A stretch of 62,695 nt of DNA from Paenibacillus sp. PastM-3 (GCF_029893965.1 NZ_JARXXP010000028.1:1-62695); one strand, 5' to 3'; shown: positions 51,805-61,500, numbered from the stretch's first letter. Translations and numbers: made by a program. The notes: generated by a model from the letters alone, not told the origin.

Positions 51805-54576
51805 TTACTTCACATAATCCGCCATTGACCGGACTTCCAGTCCTTGCGGAACAGCGGGAGTGAAGTCCGTCGCACCAGCACCAGCTTTCGCCCCATTCAT
51901 TACTCCCGTACCTGTAGCCGCGGCTTCCACTCCAGCTCCAGCCCCAGCACTTCCTCCGGCCTCCAACCCGGCACTGCCTCCGGCCTCTAACCCGGCACTG
52001 CCTCCGGCCTCCAACCCGGCACTGCCTCCGGCTTCCAACCCGGCACTGCCTCCGGCTTCCAGCCCGGCACTTCCTCCGGCCACAGCCCCTGCCGCCTCGT
52101 GAACCCCACCACGCCGCAGGAACTGCACCGTCTTCACCTCGCCTGGAAGCAGGTCAAAATAATTATCCGAGAAGATACCTTCCTGCTCCGCAGTCAGGTA
52201 CACACCTCTGGCCAGCACGTCGCTGCTGACGGTGAAGCTCAGGCCGCCGCTGCCCGGCACCTCAGCCACTGTCAGAGCCGGCTGCTCCAGCTTCAGCTCC
52301 TTCGCCGCAGCGAAGTAGTGCTCCTTGCGCTCAAGCAGCGAACCGTCCGCCGCCTCCAGAGCAGCTACCAGCACCACTTGCTCCGCAGCATAGCCCGCCA
52401 GCAGCTCCATCACCGGCACAGCGAACACCACCGCTGACGAATCAGCGGCCAGCTGCACAGGCTGCTTCCACTCCTTCAGTACCGCTCCGCTGAAGTCATG
52501 CAGCCGGACCACCAGCTCCCCGGCCAGCGCTTCCCGCAGGTCAGACACTGCATGAACCTGCAGTTTCTCCCCGTCCATCGCCTCCACAGAGAGCAGAACA
52601 TCCTTGAAGCTCCGGCGCGCAGTATACTGCAGCGCCTTCCAGCGGCCGTAGTAGTCCATCCCGGCCCAGGAAGCCACCGGCCAGCAGTCATTCATCTGCC
52701 AGTACAGGGTGCCCATGCAGTAAGGCTTGTTCCGGCGGTGGCTCTCAATGGCCATCCGCATGGCCTCTGCCTGAAGAATCTGGCTCATGTACAGGAACGA
52801 CCGGAAATCCTTCGGCTCCGGCAGATAGATGTCCATATATTCCTTGATGATCTGATTACCCCGGCCGTTCTTCTGGTGGGCCAGCATCACTTCCGACTCC
52901 AGCTCCATGTCCTTCTCTTCCGCATAGGTCAGCACCGATTTCAGCTCAGGGAAGGATTGGAAGCCGTATTCACTCATGAAGCGGCCGACCTTAACGTTAT
53001 AGTTCTCAAACGGCTCGATTCCGTGCCACACGCCCCAGTAATGAACATCCCCGTCACCTGCAATCCGTACAGCGTGCTGGTCGATATCATTCGTGAGCTC
53101 ACGGAGCGGAGAGGACGGCCAGTATTCCATGCCCGGATGATGGGCTGCTACCGCCTCCGGCAGAATCCGGTGGAAAATGTCTTCATAAGCAGTCCACAGC
53201 GTCTCACGGATTTCAGCACTCAGCTTCTCCTTCCAGCCCCAGCCCTTATTCTCCTCGAATTGCGCCCAGGCAGAGTCAATCTCGTTATTGCCGCACCAGA
53301 GAGCAATACATGGATGATTGCGCAGCCGTTTCACATTATAAGCTGCTTCTTTTTGCACATTCAGAAGGAACGCCTCGTCTCCCGGGTACATGCTGCAGGC
53401 AAACATGAAGTCCTGCCACACCAGCAGGCCGTATTCGTCACACAGCCGGTAAAAAGCCTCCTCCTCATAAAAGCCGCCGCCCCACACCCGCAGCATGTTC
53501 ATATTCGACGCTGCCGCTGATGCGATCTCATAGCGGTAGCGTTCTTCCGTTACTTCCGTAATAAAGCTGTCATTCGGAATATGGTTGGCACCCTTCGCAA
53601 ACACCGGCACACCGTTAAGCTCGAACTTAAATGAAGCGCCTTTCGCATCCGGTTTGCGGATCAGCTTGATTTCCCGCAGACCGGTCTTCACCTCAGCGCC
53701 AGCGAGCACAGCCCCGTTCTCCAGCAGCTCCGCCCGGAACGTAGTTAACTCCGGCGCTCCCAGCCCGTTACACCACCACAGGCGCGGCTGATTAATCACC
53801 AGTTCAAGCTCCGCTGTGCCCTTACCCGGTTCCAATGTAACTTCCCGCGTCCACTCCTGCCCTTCAGCAGTAATCCGCAGCGTTCCCGCCCATGTCTCCG
53901 GCGTATCCACTTCCACTATTGCTGTCACGCGTGCCGACGCCTGTTTAACCTCATCCTGCCGGATGTACACATCGGCAATTACCGCAGCACTCCGTCCGGT
54001 AAGCACCGCTTCACGCCAGATGCCGCTTGTCAGGAACCGCGGACCCCAGTCCCAGCCGTAATGATACGGCGCTTTGCGGGCAAATACACTGATCCTTTTC
54101 TCCTCAAGACCGCCAAGCTCGGACTGGTCATTCGGCGCCGGCAGATCATAACCCAGTTTCTCCAGCTTCGGCAGATCCTCTGCCACCACAGAACGGAATC
54201 TCACCACAATCTCATTTTCACCTGTCCGCAGCAGATCCTTGACATCCACCGTCCACGCCAGGAACATATTATCTGCAGAAAGCGTATGCACATTGTTCAC
54301 GTAGACATCAGCATACGTATCCAGTCCGGCAAAATTAAGCTCCGTAACCGTCAGGCTCTGCCAATCCTCATCCAGCTGTAATATCGTTCTGTACTCCCAG
54401 TCCTTTTTGTCGATCCACTGCAGCTCATGCTCATTCTTTCCATAAAAGGGCTGCGGAATCAGCCCGTTGCGCAACAGGTCCGTATGCACCGTACCCGGCA
54501 CAACTGCCGGAAACCATTGTTCCTCACCACAGGCCCTGAATTCCCAATCTGTTAAAGCAAGCTGTTTGTGCGTCAT
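51805..54576 (-). CDS. GH2 beta-mannosidase with C-terminal Gly/Ser/Ala/Glu repeat insertion
   Basis: The 923-residue cytoplasmic exo-enzyme releases mannose from beta-1,4-manno-oligosaccharides. The sugar-binding and Ig-like domains (1-300) precede the barrel. The acid/base is E432 in WCGNNEID and the nucleophile is E536 in MSEYGFQSF. The beta-mannosidase-type motifs LRVWGGGFYEE and WQMNDCWPVASW are present. After residue 830 lies a low-complexity insertion made of six AGGSAGLE-type repeats and an Ala/Gly stretch, and then a short conserved-looking tail (RSMADYVK). The ATG at 54576 has AGGAGG; an earlier start at 54603 is less likely. The gene is divergent from the sugar importer. Confidence 0.95.
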   Translation of the reverse strand: MTHKQLALTDWEFRACGEEQWFPAVVPGTVHTDLLRNGLIPQPFYGKNEHELQWIDKKDWEYRTILQLDEDWQSLTVTELNFAGLDTYADVYVNNVHTLSADNMFLAWTVDVKDLLRTGENEIVVRFRSVVAEDLPKLEKLGYDLPAPNDQSELGGLEEKRISVFARKAPYHYGWDWGPRFLTSGIWREAVLTGRSAAVIADVYIRQDEVKQASARVTAIVEVDTPETWAGTLRITAEGQEWTREVTLEPGKGTAELELVINQPRLWWCNGLGAPELTTFRAELLENGAVLAGAEVKTGLREIKLIRKPDAKGASFKFELNGVPVFAKGANHIPNDSFITEVTEERYRYEIASAAASNMNMLRVWGGGFYEEEAFYRLCDEYGLLVWQDFMFACSMYPGDEAFLLNVQKEAAYNVKRLRNHPCIALWCGNNEIDSAWAQFEENKGWGWKEKLSAEIRETLWTAYEDIFHRILPEAVAAHHPGMEYWPSSPLRELTNDIDQHAVRIAGDGDVHYWGVWHGIEPFENYNVKVGRFMSEYGFQSFPELKSVLTYAEEKDMELESEVMLAHQKNGRGNQIIKEYMDIYLPEPKDFRSFLYMSQILQAEAMRMAIESHRRNKPYCMGTLYWQMNDCWPVASWAGMDYYGRWKALQYTARRSFKDVLLSVEAMDGEKLQVHAVSDLREALAGELVVRLHDFSGAVLKEWKQPVQLAADSSAVVFAVPVMELLAGYAAEQVVLVAALEAADGSLLERKEHYFAAAKELKLEQPALTVAEVPGSGGLSFTVSSDVLARGVYLTAEQEGIFSDNYFDLLPGEVKTVQFLRRGGVHEAAGAVAGGSAGLEAGGSAGLEAGGSAGLEAGGSAGLEAGGSAGLEAGGSAGAGAGVEAAATGTGVMNGAKAGAGATDFTPAVPQGLEVRSMADYVK
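51937..52080 (-). repeat. 24-bp tandem repeat inside the beta-mannosidase gene
   Basis: Six in-frame 24-base units encode AGGSAGLE five times and AGGSAGAG once (residues 833-880). Units differ by only one or two synonymous bases. On the opposite strand they read as a proline-rich PALPPASN repeat, which is not a gene. Confidence 0.92.
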
Positions 54577-54682
54577 GAGTCCTCCTAAAAGTTTTGTCAG
54601 CATTCCCTTAAGCTTTGTAAGCGTGCATCCTGCTCTCGTTAATCAATAAAAGATGGCGTTTTCTTAACTGTGTACGATAACC

Positions 54683-54715
54683 ATTGTATTTTGTTATTAT
54701 ATTGTTAGCAACAAT
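54683..54715 (-). promoter_or_regulatory. Beta-mannosidase promoter with dyad operator over the -35
   Basis: On the minus strand TTGCTA (54706-54711) and TACAAT (54683-54688) lie 17 bases apart. The -35 sits inside ATTGTTGCTAACAAT (54701-54715), whose ATTGTT/AACAAT arms are perfect. A specific regulator binding here would control mannosidase expression; which one is unknown. Confidence 0.6.
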
Positions 54716-54794
54716 CTAATTATAATCCCAGAAAGAAAACAAATAAAGACAATAAATAATAATTCAATACATTTCTTAGGCCGGAAAATCACGT

Positions 54795-54819
54795 TATAAT
54801 ATCCATGTAAACGCTAACA
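54795..54819 (+). promoter_or_regulatory. Promoter -10 and perfect cre site of the mannan importer operon
   Basis: TATAAT (54795-54800) is followed six bases later by TGTAAACGCTAACA (54806-54819), which fits the 14-base CcpA cre consensus at every position and covers the expected transcription start. The -35 (TTTCTT) is poor, consistent with a need for activation by the YesN-like regulator and repression by CcpA. Confidence 0.8.
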
Positions 54820-54843
54820 ACAAAACGAAAAGGGGACAACGCA

Positions 54844-56190
54844 ATGAGAAACAAGTTATTTTCGTTATCTTTTGTTATCATTATGATACTTTCACTATCC
54901 CTAACAGGCTGCGGTTCAAACAACAATAACAACACCGCTACAGCCACAGACGAACCCGCAGCGACTGCCGCTCCTGCCGACACCGGCGGAAATGCAGCGG
55001 CAACCACTGAACCGGCAGCCCCAAGCGGCGCAGACATCAGCGGCAAAATCACCTTCCTGACCAACAGAACCGATATGATCGGCAAAGAGTATGACGAATA
55101 TGTTAAGCGCTTTAATGAAAAGTATCCGAATATCAAGGTAGAATTTGAAGCCTCACAGACCGACTACAACCAGCAGGCAAAAGTCAGAATGGCCAGCGGC
55201 GAGCTTCCTGACGTCATGTTCATCCCGACCATCCCTAACTCGGACCTGCCGAAATATTTCGCACCGCTTGACGATCTCGGCCTGACTGACCAGATTACCT
55301 TTAAAGATTTCAAATCCTATGAAGGCCAGCTGTACGGGATCACCACCGGTAACTCCACTACAGGGATTGTCTACAATAAAAAAGCGTTCGCCGATGCCGG
55401 CATCACTGAAATCCCCAAGACCTGGGATGAATTCCTCGCTGCCTGCGAAAAGCTGAAAGCAGCCGGAGTTGTGCCGCTCGCTTCCAACTTTAAGGACAAA
55501 TGGCCGCTGAACGACTGGGTATACTCCGTTCCCCGCATTATCGACGGCGACCCTAATTTCCCGAACGAAAAGCTGACCTCCGATACTCCTTTTACCATGG
55601 ACAACGGCTACGGCAAATCGCTGAGCCTGCTTAGAGAGCTGAATGAGAAGGGCTATCTGGAAAAAGACATCAACTCCACCAACTGGGAACAATCGAAGAA
55701 GGACATCGCATCCGGCAAATTCGCCATGTATTACCTGGGCAACTGGGTCATCAACCAGGTTATCGGCGCAGGCACAACTTCGGACAATGTAGGCTTCTTC
55801 CCGCTTCCTTATGACAACTCGGGCACAATCACTGCACCGCTGAGCCCTGACTTCTTCTATGCAGTAGCCAAGAACAGCAAAAATGTAGACGCTGCCAAAG
55901 CCTTCGTCAAATGGATGATCGAAGACTCCGGGTATGAGGATTTTGCCGGCTTCATCTCTCCGCTTAAGGGCAAAGAATCCAACCTGACTCAGCTAAAAGA
56001 ATTCCAGGCTACCGGCGTAGTCCTGCAGGAAGGCACTGTGGATGACGCCAAGGTTACTGAAATCACCAACAAAGCACAGCTCGACCTGCCGGCTATGGCT
56101 CAGGAATTCGTTCTGGCCAAAGATCCGCAAACCGTCTTCGACAAATGGAATAAAGCATGGGCCAAAGCCAAAAAAGACCTCGGCTATTGA
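54844..56190 (+). CDS. Sugar ABC transporter solute-binding lipoprotein (family 1)
   Basis: The 448-residue lipoprotein has the lipobox SLTGC (cysteine 23), an Asn/Thr/Ala-rich spacer to about 60 and a family 1 binding domain (KITFLTNRTDMIGKEYDEYVKRF, SGELPDVMFIPT). It should bind manno- or galactomanno-oligosaccharides, judged from the adjacent mannosidase and galactosidase. It is the first gene of the operon under cre control. A strong hairpin separates it from the permease genes. Confidence 0.92.
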   Translation: MRNKLFSLSFVIIMILSLSLTGCGSNNNNNTATATDEPAATAAPADTGGNAAATTEPAAPSGADISGKITFLTNRTDMIGKEYDEYVKRFNEKYPNIKVEFEASQTDYNQQAKVRMASGELPDVMFIPTIPNSDLPKYFAPLDDLGLTDQITFKDFKSYEGQLYGITTGNSTTGIVYNKKAFADAGITEIPKTWDEFLAACEKLKAAGVVPLASNFKDKWPLNDWVYSVPRIIDGDPNFPNEKLTSDTPFTMDNGYGKSLSLLRELNEKGYLEKDINSTNWEQSKKDIASGKFAMYYLGNWVINQVIGAGTTSDNVGFFPLPYDNSGTITAPLSPDFFYAVAKNSKNVDAAKAFVKWMIEDSGYEDFAGFISPLKGKESNLTQLKEFQATGVVLQEGTVDDAKVTEITNKAQLDLPAMAQEFVLAKDPQTVFDKWNKAWAKAKKDLGY

Positions 56191-56233
56191 TCCTGTAGAC
56201 ACGCTGCAGCTTAGCTACGCATAAACTCCGGCG

Positions 56234-56269
56234 CAAAATGGATTATGCCTTTCTGGGTAATCCATTTTG
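56234..56269 (+). other. Intercistronic hairpin after the solute-binding protein gene
   Basis: CAAAATGGATTA (56234-56245) pairs perfectly with TAATCCATTTTG (56258-56269) around a 12-base loop. No proper U-run follows. It probably protects the 3' end of the solute-binding mRNA or partly terminates, keeping permease levels lower. Confidence 0.75.
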
Positions 56270-56313
56270 TCGTCATACCCATGAAACGCTTTTACGGAAA
56301 GAAGGTTGAAGAC

Positions 56314-57207
56314 ATGTTCGGCACATTATCCTATAACAAACAAAAGATGATTATCATCATTTCCTTTCTGACCATTCCGCTGCTGCTTCTGGCAACGTTC
56401 ACCTACTACCCTGCCCTTAAGCTGGTCTATTTCAGCTTCACCAACTGGGACGGCTACAGCCCGGAGAAACCGTGGGTCGGCCTGGACAATTACCGTGAGG
56501 TGTTCGGCAATCCGGATATTTTCAAGGTGTTCACCCATAACTTTGCCTACTTTGTGATGGGGATTGTCCAGAATATCATCGCCATCTACTTCGCTGTCGT
56601 ACTGAGCAGCAGGCTGCGCGGCAAAAACGCCTTCCGCATTATGCTCTTCCTGCCTTATATTATGAACGGTGTCGCGGTGGCTTTTATGTTCGGCTATGTT
56701 TTTGATACGACCAACGGCTCCCTGAACCTGTTCCTGAACAGCATCGGACTGACCGGACTCGGCCAGACCAGCTGGCTCGGTACCGAAGGGCTGGTTAACT
56801 ACTCGCTCGCTTCGACCGGCTTCTGGCGGTTTATGGGCTATAACATGGTCATCTACATCGCATCTTTGCAGGCTATTCCAAAGGATATATATGAAGCGGC
56901 CAAAATAGACGGTGCGGGCTCTTTTCAGACACTATGGAGAATTACCCTGCCTAACATGAAGCCGGTCATCCAGCTTAATCTGTTCCTGACTGTTACCGGC
57001 GCGCTCGAAGTATTCGATCTGCCGTTCGTCCTGACCAAAGGCGGCCCGGCCGGCGCCAGTGAGACTTATGTGCAGAAGGTCGTCGATACGGCATTTGCTT
57101 TTAATAACTACGGCCTGGCTTCGGCGATGAGCATCATCCTGCTCTTCTTTGTGGTCATTGTGCTGCTGGTGCAGCAGCTAGTGCTTAGCCGGGGAGGAGA
57201 CAAATAA
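56314..57207 (+). CDS. Carbohydrate ABC transporter permease, MalF type
   Basis: The 297-residue CUT1 permease has a first helix (MIIIISFLTIPLLLLATFTY) and the EAA loop DIYEAAKIDGAGSFQTLWR. The ATG at 56314 has an AGAAGG site 8 bases upstream. In-frame ATG codons at 56245 and 56281 lack a site, and the first lies within the intercistronic hairpin. It partners the permease at 57209. Confidence 0.9.
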   Translation: MFGTLSYNKQKMIIIISFLTIPLLLLATFTYYPALKLVYFSFTNWDGYSPEKPWVGLDNYREVFGNPDIFKVFTHNFAYFVMGIVQNIIAIYFAVVLSSRLRGKNAFRIMLFLPYIMNGVAVAFMFGYVFDTTNGSLNLFLNSIGLTGLGQTSWLGTEGLVNYSLASTGFWRFMGYNMVIYIASLQAIPKDIYEAAKIDGAGSFQTLWRITLPNMKPVIQLNLFLTVTGALEVFDLPFVLTKGGPAGASETYVQKVVDTAFAFNNYGLASAMSIILLFFVVIVLLVQQLVLSRGGDK

Positions 57208-57208
57208 T

Positions 57209-58042
57209 ATGACCCACAGCAAATTCCGCACTGTCGATTTCTTCAAATACGTCACGCTCCTGATCGGGGTATTTGTCGTCCTTTTCCCGCCTTATGTGGT
57301 GATCGTTAATGCCTTTAAATCTACGGATGAATTCAACACCAGCAGCTCTATGGCTCTCCCGAAAAGCTTCCTGAACTTCGATAACTTTATCGCCGTGTTC
57401 CAGCGCGGGGGTCTGCTCAGCGGCTTCGGCAACGTGCTGGTGATCATCATAATTACATTGACCCTGAACATTCTGTTTGGCACAATGGTGGCATACGTGC
57501 TGGGCCGCTTCAATTTCAAACTGAAACCGCTTGTATTCGGAGCTTACCTGGTTGCCACCATCATTCCGAGCATCACCACCCAGGTCGCCACCTTCGGTAT
57601 TATCAAAAGTCTGGGACTCTACAACACGCTAGGCGCTCCCATTGTGCTCTACATCGGTGCCGATGTGATCCAGATCATCCTGTATCTGCAGTTTATCCGC
57701 AACATTCCGTTTGATCTCGACGAGAGTGCCATGGTGGAAGGGGCCTCCCTGTTCAAAATCTACCGTTCGATCATCTTCCCGCTCCTCACTCCGGCGACAG
57801 CAACACTGGTGATTCTGAAGACGATCAGCATCTACAATGACATGTACATCCCTTACCTTTATATGCCCAAACAAAGCCTTGGCGTAGTGACCACGATCCT
57901 GATGCGGTTCCAGGGGGTCAACTCGGGTGAATGGAACCTGATCTGTGCGGCGATTCTGCTGATTTTGCTGCCGACGGTCATTCTGTACTTCTTCCTGCAG
58001 CGTTATATTTTTGAAGGAGTCACCAGCGGCGCGGTAAAATAG
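57209..58042 (+). CDS. Carbohydrate ABC transporter permease, MalG type
   Basis: The 277-residue CUT1 permease starts one base after its partner's stop codon behind a GGGGAGGAG site. It has about six helices and the EAA loop DESAMVEGASLFKIYRS. The C-terminus FEGVTSGAVK is the standard MalG-type ending. No ATPase gene follows, so a shared MsmX-type ATPase is presumed. Confidence 0.92.
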   Translation: MTHSKFRTVDFFKYVTLLIGVFVVLFPPYVVIVNAFKSTDEFNTSSSMALPKSFLNFDNFIAVFQRGGLLSGFGNVLVIIIITLTLNILFGTMVAYVLGRFNFKLKPLVFGAYLVATIIPSITTQVATFGIIKSLGLYNTLGAPIVLYIGADVIQIILYLQFIRNIPFDLDESAMVEGASLFKIYRSIIFPLLTPATATLVILKTISIYNDMYIPYLYMPKQSLGVVTTILMRFQGVNSGEWNLICAAILLILLPTVILYFFLQRYIFEGVTSGAVK

Positions 58043-58067
58043 GGGTGTACGGAAAGGAACAACTTCA

Positions 58068-59903
58068 GTGGTTTCCTATATCCTGAGCATTCCCCGCAGA
58101 CTCTGGCTGTTCCTGGCCAACCTGCCGATGGAGCGCAAGCTGATTGTCGTATTCGTCTTTGTGCTCTCTCTGCCGATCACCTATGTCAGCTACCTGTCCT
58201 CGCGCTCTACCTTCAATTCGGTGCTGCAGAGCTCCACGAAGAGTGCCGGGCAGATGGCGGGCAATGCCTCGGATACCATCGACAGATATATCGCTGACCT
58301 GAAAAGATACACCGCATTGCCGCTATACAATACCGATGTGCAATTTTATCTGGAGCAGCAGAACACCGACTGGGAAAAGAACACCAGCATGTCGATGTTC
58401 CTGAGCTATTTGATCCATACCAAAGAAGAAATGACTGCCGTATATCTGGTGGATAAATACGGTTATGTGTTCTATGACCGGGCTCCCGGAATTAATGAGC
58501 TGTTCCCGGCAGAACGGATGACACAGTGGCGCAGCCTGACGGAAGAAGCCGGGGTAGCCCCCGTTGTGCAGGGCCGGCATACCATCCGGGTGAACTCCGG
58601 CGAGCACCGGGAGGTGTTCAGCGTGATGCGGACAGTCTCTTCGGTCAGCATGCTGAAGCCGATCGGGATGATTGTCTTCGATATCGACATCAAGCTGTTC
58701 AAGGGGATCGCCGATCCGGTAAACGCGGTCACCCAGGGCAACACAATCATTGTTGATGAGCATGGCGGGCTGGTCTATGGCGGTATATCTGCTGATTCAG
58801 CCGGTACTGCCCATACAGACAGCCCGGACAGGGAGCAGCAGGATATCGCTCTGCTGCTGGAGAAGACAGGCGGGCCAGAAGGCCATTTTCAGATCCGGCT
58901 GGAGGAGCAGGATTATCTGGCCGTATACACCGTATCGCAGAAAACCGGGTGGACGACGATGGTCACAATCCCGCTTGAACGTATCCTGACTCCGGTGCAG
59001 AAAACCCGTAACACGCTGATTTTGACTACACTGGCGATTGTCGCCATTGCTCTGGTGGTAGCCACCTTTATTTCCCATGCGTTGACCAAGCCGCTGAAAT
59101 CACTGGTCCGCCTGATGAAGCAGGTGCAGCATGGCAATCTGGATGTATGGCTGTCACCCAAATATAATGATGAGATCGGAATGATCGGCAGCCACTTCAA
59201 CCGGATGATCATCCGGGTCAAGGATCTGATCCAGGAAGTGTCGCTGACGGAGAAACGCAAGCAGAAGGCCGATATGCGTGCCTTACAGAATCAGATTAAC
59301 CCGCATTTTATTTATAATACGCTGGAGTCCATCCGCATGCTGGCAGAGAGCAGCGAAGACCCGCGTGTAGCGGAGCTGACCTATCTGCTCGGACTGCAGA
59401 TGCGCTACGGCATCGTCCGCAGCGAGGAAATGGTAACGGTTCGCCATGAGCTGGATCATGTGCGCAACTATCTCAACCTGCTGCATATCCGTTTTCCGGA
59501 TAAGTTCAGGCTGCAGATGGATGTTCCGGAGGCGTTTCTGCCGCTTCCTCTGCTTAAGCTGGTGTTTCAGCCGGTAGTCGAAAATGCTGTATTCCACGGG
59601 CTGGAGGCAAAAGAAGGTCCGGGTACCATCCTTATCACCGCCTGGAGCGAGGAGGGTACAACGGTATTTTGCGTTGCGGATGATGGTGTCGGCATGGATG
59701 GAGACACGCTGCGGCTGTTGAACAGCAACCTCCTGGACAGCACCGACAGCGAAAAGTTTGGCATCGGGCTGCGCAATGTCAATGAGCGGCTGCGGCTGCA
59801 TTACGGCAGCGCTTGCGGGCTGCAGGTCTTCAGCGAGCCGGGCCGCGGCACCCGTGTCATCATCCGGATTGACACGCTTGCGGATACACGCGATACGGAA
59901 TGA
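58068..59903 (+). CDS. YesM-like sensor histidine kinase
   Basis: The 611-residue membrane kinase has helices at about 24-44 and 318-337 around an extracellular sensor domain of roughly 270 residues. A HAMP linker (337-392) follows. The His_kinase motif has the phosphorylated H413 in NQINPHFIYNTLE. The ATPase domain has N506 (VVENAVFHG), DDGVGM at 538-543 and FGIGLRN at 564-570. The GTG start has a GGAAAGG site. It lies 25 bases after the permease gene and presumably senses the imported oligosaccharide or the loaded binding protein. Confidence 0.93.
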   Translation: MVSYILSIPRRLWLFLANLPMERKLIVVFVFVLSLPITYVSYLSSRSTFNSVLQSSTKSAGQMAGNASDTIDRYIADLKRYTALPLYNTDVQFYLEQQNTDWEKNTSMSMFLSYLIHTKEEMTAVYLVDKYGYVFYDRAPGINELFPAERMTQWRSLTEEAGVAPVVQGRHTIRVNSGEHREVFSVMRTVSSVSMLKPIGMIVFDIDIKLFKGIADPVNAVTQGNTIIVDEHGGLVYGGISADSAGTAHTDSPDREQQDIALLLEKTGGPEGHFQIRLEEQDYLAVYTVSQKTGWTTMVTIPLERILTPVQKTRNTLILTTLAIVAIALVVATFISHALTKPLKSLVRLMKQVQHGNLDVWLSPKYNDEIGMIGSHFNRMIIRVKDLIQEVSLTEKRKQKADMRALQNQINPHFIYNTLESIRMLAESSEDPRVAELTYLLGLQMRYGIVRSEEMVTVRHELDHVRNYLNLLHIRFPDKFRLQMDVPEAFLPLPLLKLVFQPVVENAVFHGLEAKEGPGTILITAWSEEGTTVFCVADDGVGMDGDTLRLLNSNLLDSTDSEKFGIGLRNVNERLRLHYGSACGLQVFSEPGRGTRVIIRIDTLADTRDTE

Positions 59904-59988
59904 TACAGCTTAGGCTGAATTGAAGTGAATACGGAAAGAAAGCCTAAGCGATGGAGGGGAAAATATAGCCAGGAAGGGGGAAGCCGCA

Positions 59989-61488
59989 TTGCTGCGTATA
60001 GTAATCGTAGATGACGAGGTTTTGATCCGTGAAGGCCTGGCCCGGATGATCAGTAAAGAGAGCAGTACCTTCTGTGTCGTTGGTACCTATGCGGACGGCA
60101 AGCAGCTGCTGGATGAGCTGCCCTCCCTGCAGGTGGATGCCGTTATTACCGACATCCGCATGCCGCAGATTGATGGCCTGGTGCTGATCAAACGGCTGAA
60201 GGCCAGCCACCCGCAGATCCGCACGCTGCTCATGAGCGGGTTCACGGAATTTAATTATGCCCGGGAGGCGATCCGCAGCTCTGCTGTGGATTACCTGCTG
60301 AAGCCGATTAACAAGGAGCAGCTCTTTGAGGTGCTCTATTCGCTTGAGCAGGAACGGAAGCAGCAGCAGGACAAAGAAAACCGCCAGCGCGCCGGCCTGC
60401 TCCTCTCCCTGCTGCAAATCGAAGAGCCTGCGGCTGCGCTGATAGGCGGCATTCTCCTGCCCCTTCCCTATTTCACAGTCACTGTAGTGAAAGGCGGCCG
60501 GCTGGAAGGAGCTATCGCCTATGCCGACCGCCTTCAGGCAGATCAGAGGATGATCTCAGATCTGCTCGAGGTTCATAAAGGGCTGCTGGCCTGGGTCCGC
60601 TATTCCCCGGAGCCGCTCACGCCTGCGGAGCGCCGGGAGCCGGCCAGCGGGATCGGAGCGGCCTGCCCGCAGCAGCGGCTGCACCTCGGAGTCAGCCGCT
60701 CTTATGACGATCCGGCCCGGCTGCGGACCGCCTATCTCGAAGCCAAGCTGGCCTGCGATGCAGGAATCTATAACCCGCAGCCGCTCCATTATGCTACTAT
60801 TGAGGAGTTGAAGCCTGCCGGTCACATGGCCTCCGCAGATCCTTTTCTCCCGGTCCGGGAACCGCTCATTCATGAGCTGCAGATTCTGAATATTTCCGGG
60901 GTCCGGGAATGGATTCACCGGTTGTTCTGCACCTTTGAGGCGCTGCAGGCCGATCCGGAGCTGATCATCCGCTGCCTGCAGCAGGCGGAGGAAACGGTAC
61001 GCAATGAGCTGAAGGAATATGAAGAGACTCACCGGCAGCAGAGCCGCCCGAGGCTGGAGGAAAGTGTCAGAGCGTGCATGAGTCTTGGCGCGATTGAAGA
61101 TCGGTTCACCTCCACATTAAGTGCTGTGCTGGAGGATATCCGCACCCGCCGGCTGGAGCTGTCCGGCACGGCCGTTGAAACCGTAAAACGCTGGATTGCC
61201 GCCAACTATAACCAGCACGCCGATCTGAATATGCTTGCCGGAATGGTATTTTTGACACCCAGCTATTTAAGCAAGCTGTTCAAGCAGGAGACGGGTCTGA
61301 CGCTGACCGATTATGTGATCGAAATCCGTATCCGGGCTGCCAAGCAACTGCTGAAGAATGCCCCGGATCTGAAGGTGCACGAGATCGGCACCGAGGTCGG
61401 CTATCCCGATCCCGCCTATTTCAACAAGCTGTTCAAAAAAACCGTCGGCGTCACGCCGAATGAATACAAACGAATTTCCCACGTATAA
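59989..61488 (+). CDS. YesN-like response regulator, AraC-type output
   Basis: The 499-residue regulator has an N-terminal receiver domain: acidic D8 and D9, phosphorylated D55 (ITDIRMP), and K105 (DYLLKP). A long middle part of unknown fold follows. The C-terminal AraC-type pair of helix-turn-helix motifs lies at about 395-495 (LNMLAGMVFLTPSYLSKLFKQ, then VGYPDPAYFNKLFK). The start is TTG behind AGGAAGGGGG. Partner of the YesM-like kinase, it is probably the activator of the adjacent importer operon and perhaps of the mannosidase and galactosidase genes. Confidence 0.92.
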   Translation: MLRIVIVDDEVLIREGLARMISKESSTFCVVGTYADGKQLLDELPSLQVDAVITDIRMPQIDGLVLIKRLKASHPQIRTLLMSGFTEFNYAREAIRSSAVDYLLKPINKEQLFEVLYSLEQERKQQQDKENRQRAGLLLSLLQIEEPAAALIGGILLPLPYFTVTVVKGGRLEGAIAYADRLQADQRMISDLLEVHKGLLAWVRYSPEPLTPAERREPASGIGAACPQQRLHLGVSRSYDDPARLRTAYLEAKLACDAGIYNPQPLHYATIEELKPAGHMASADPFLPVREPLIHELQILNISGVREWIHRLFCTFEALQADPELIIRCLQQAEETVRNELKEYEETHRQQSRPRLEESVRACMSLGAIEDRFTSTLSAVLEDIRTRRLELSGTAVETVKRWIAANYNQHADLNMLAGMVFLTPSYLSKLFKQETGLTLTDYVIEIRIRAAKQLLKNAPDLKVHEIGTEVGYPDPAYFNKLFKKTVGVTPNEYKRISHV

Positions 61489-61500
61489 GGAGTCCTTGAT

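Noticed and set aside
51860..52102. Proline-rich PALPPASN repeat protein on the plus strand
   Set aside because: It is antisense to the 24-bp repeat of the beta-mannosidase gene, which has full GH2 motifs and a good ribosome binding site.
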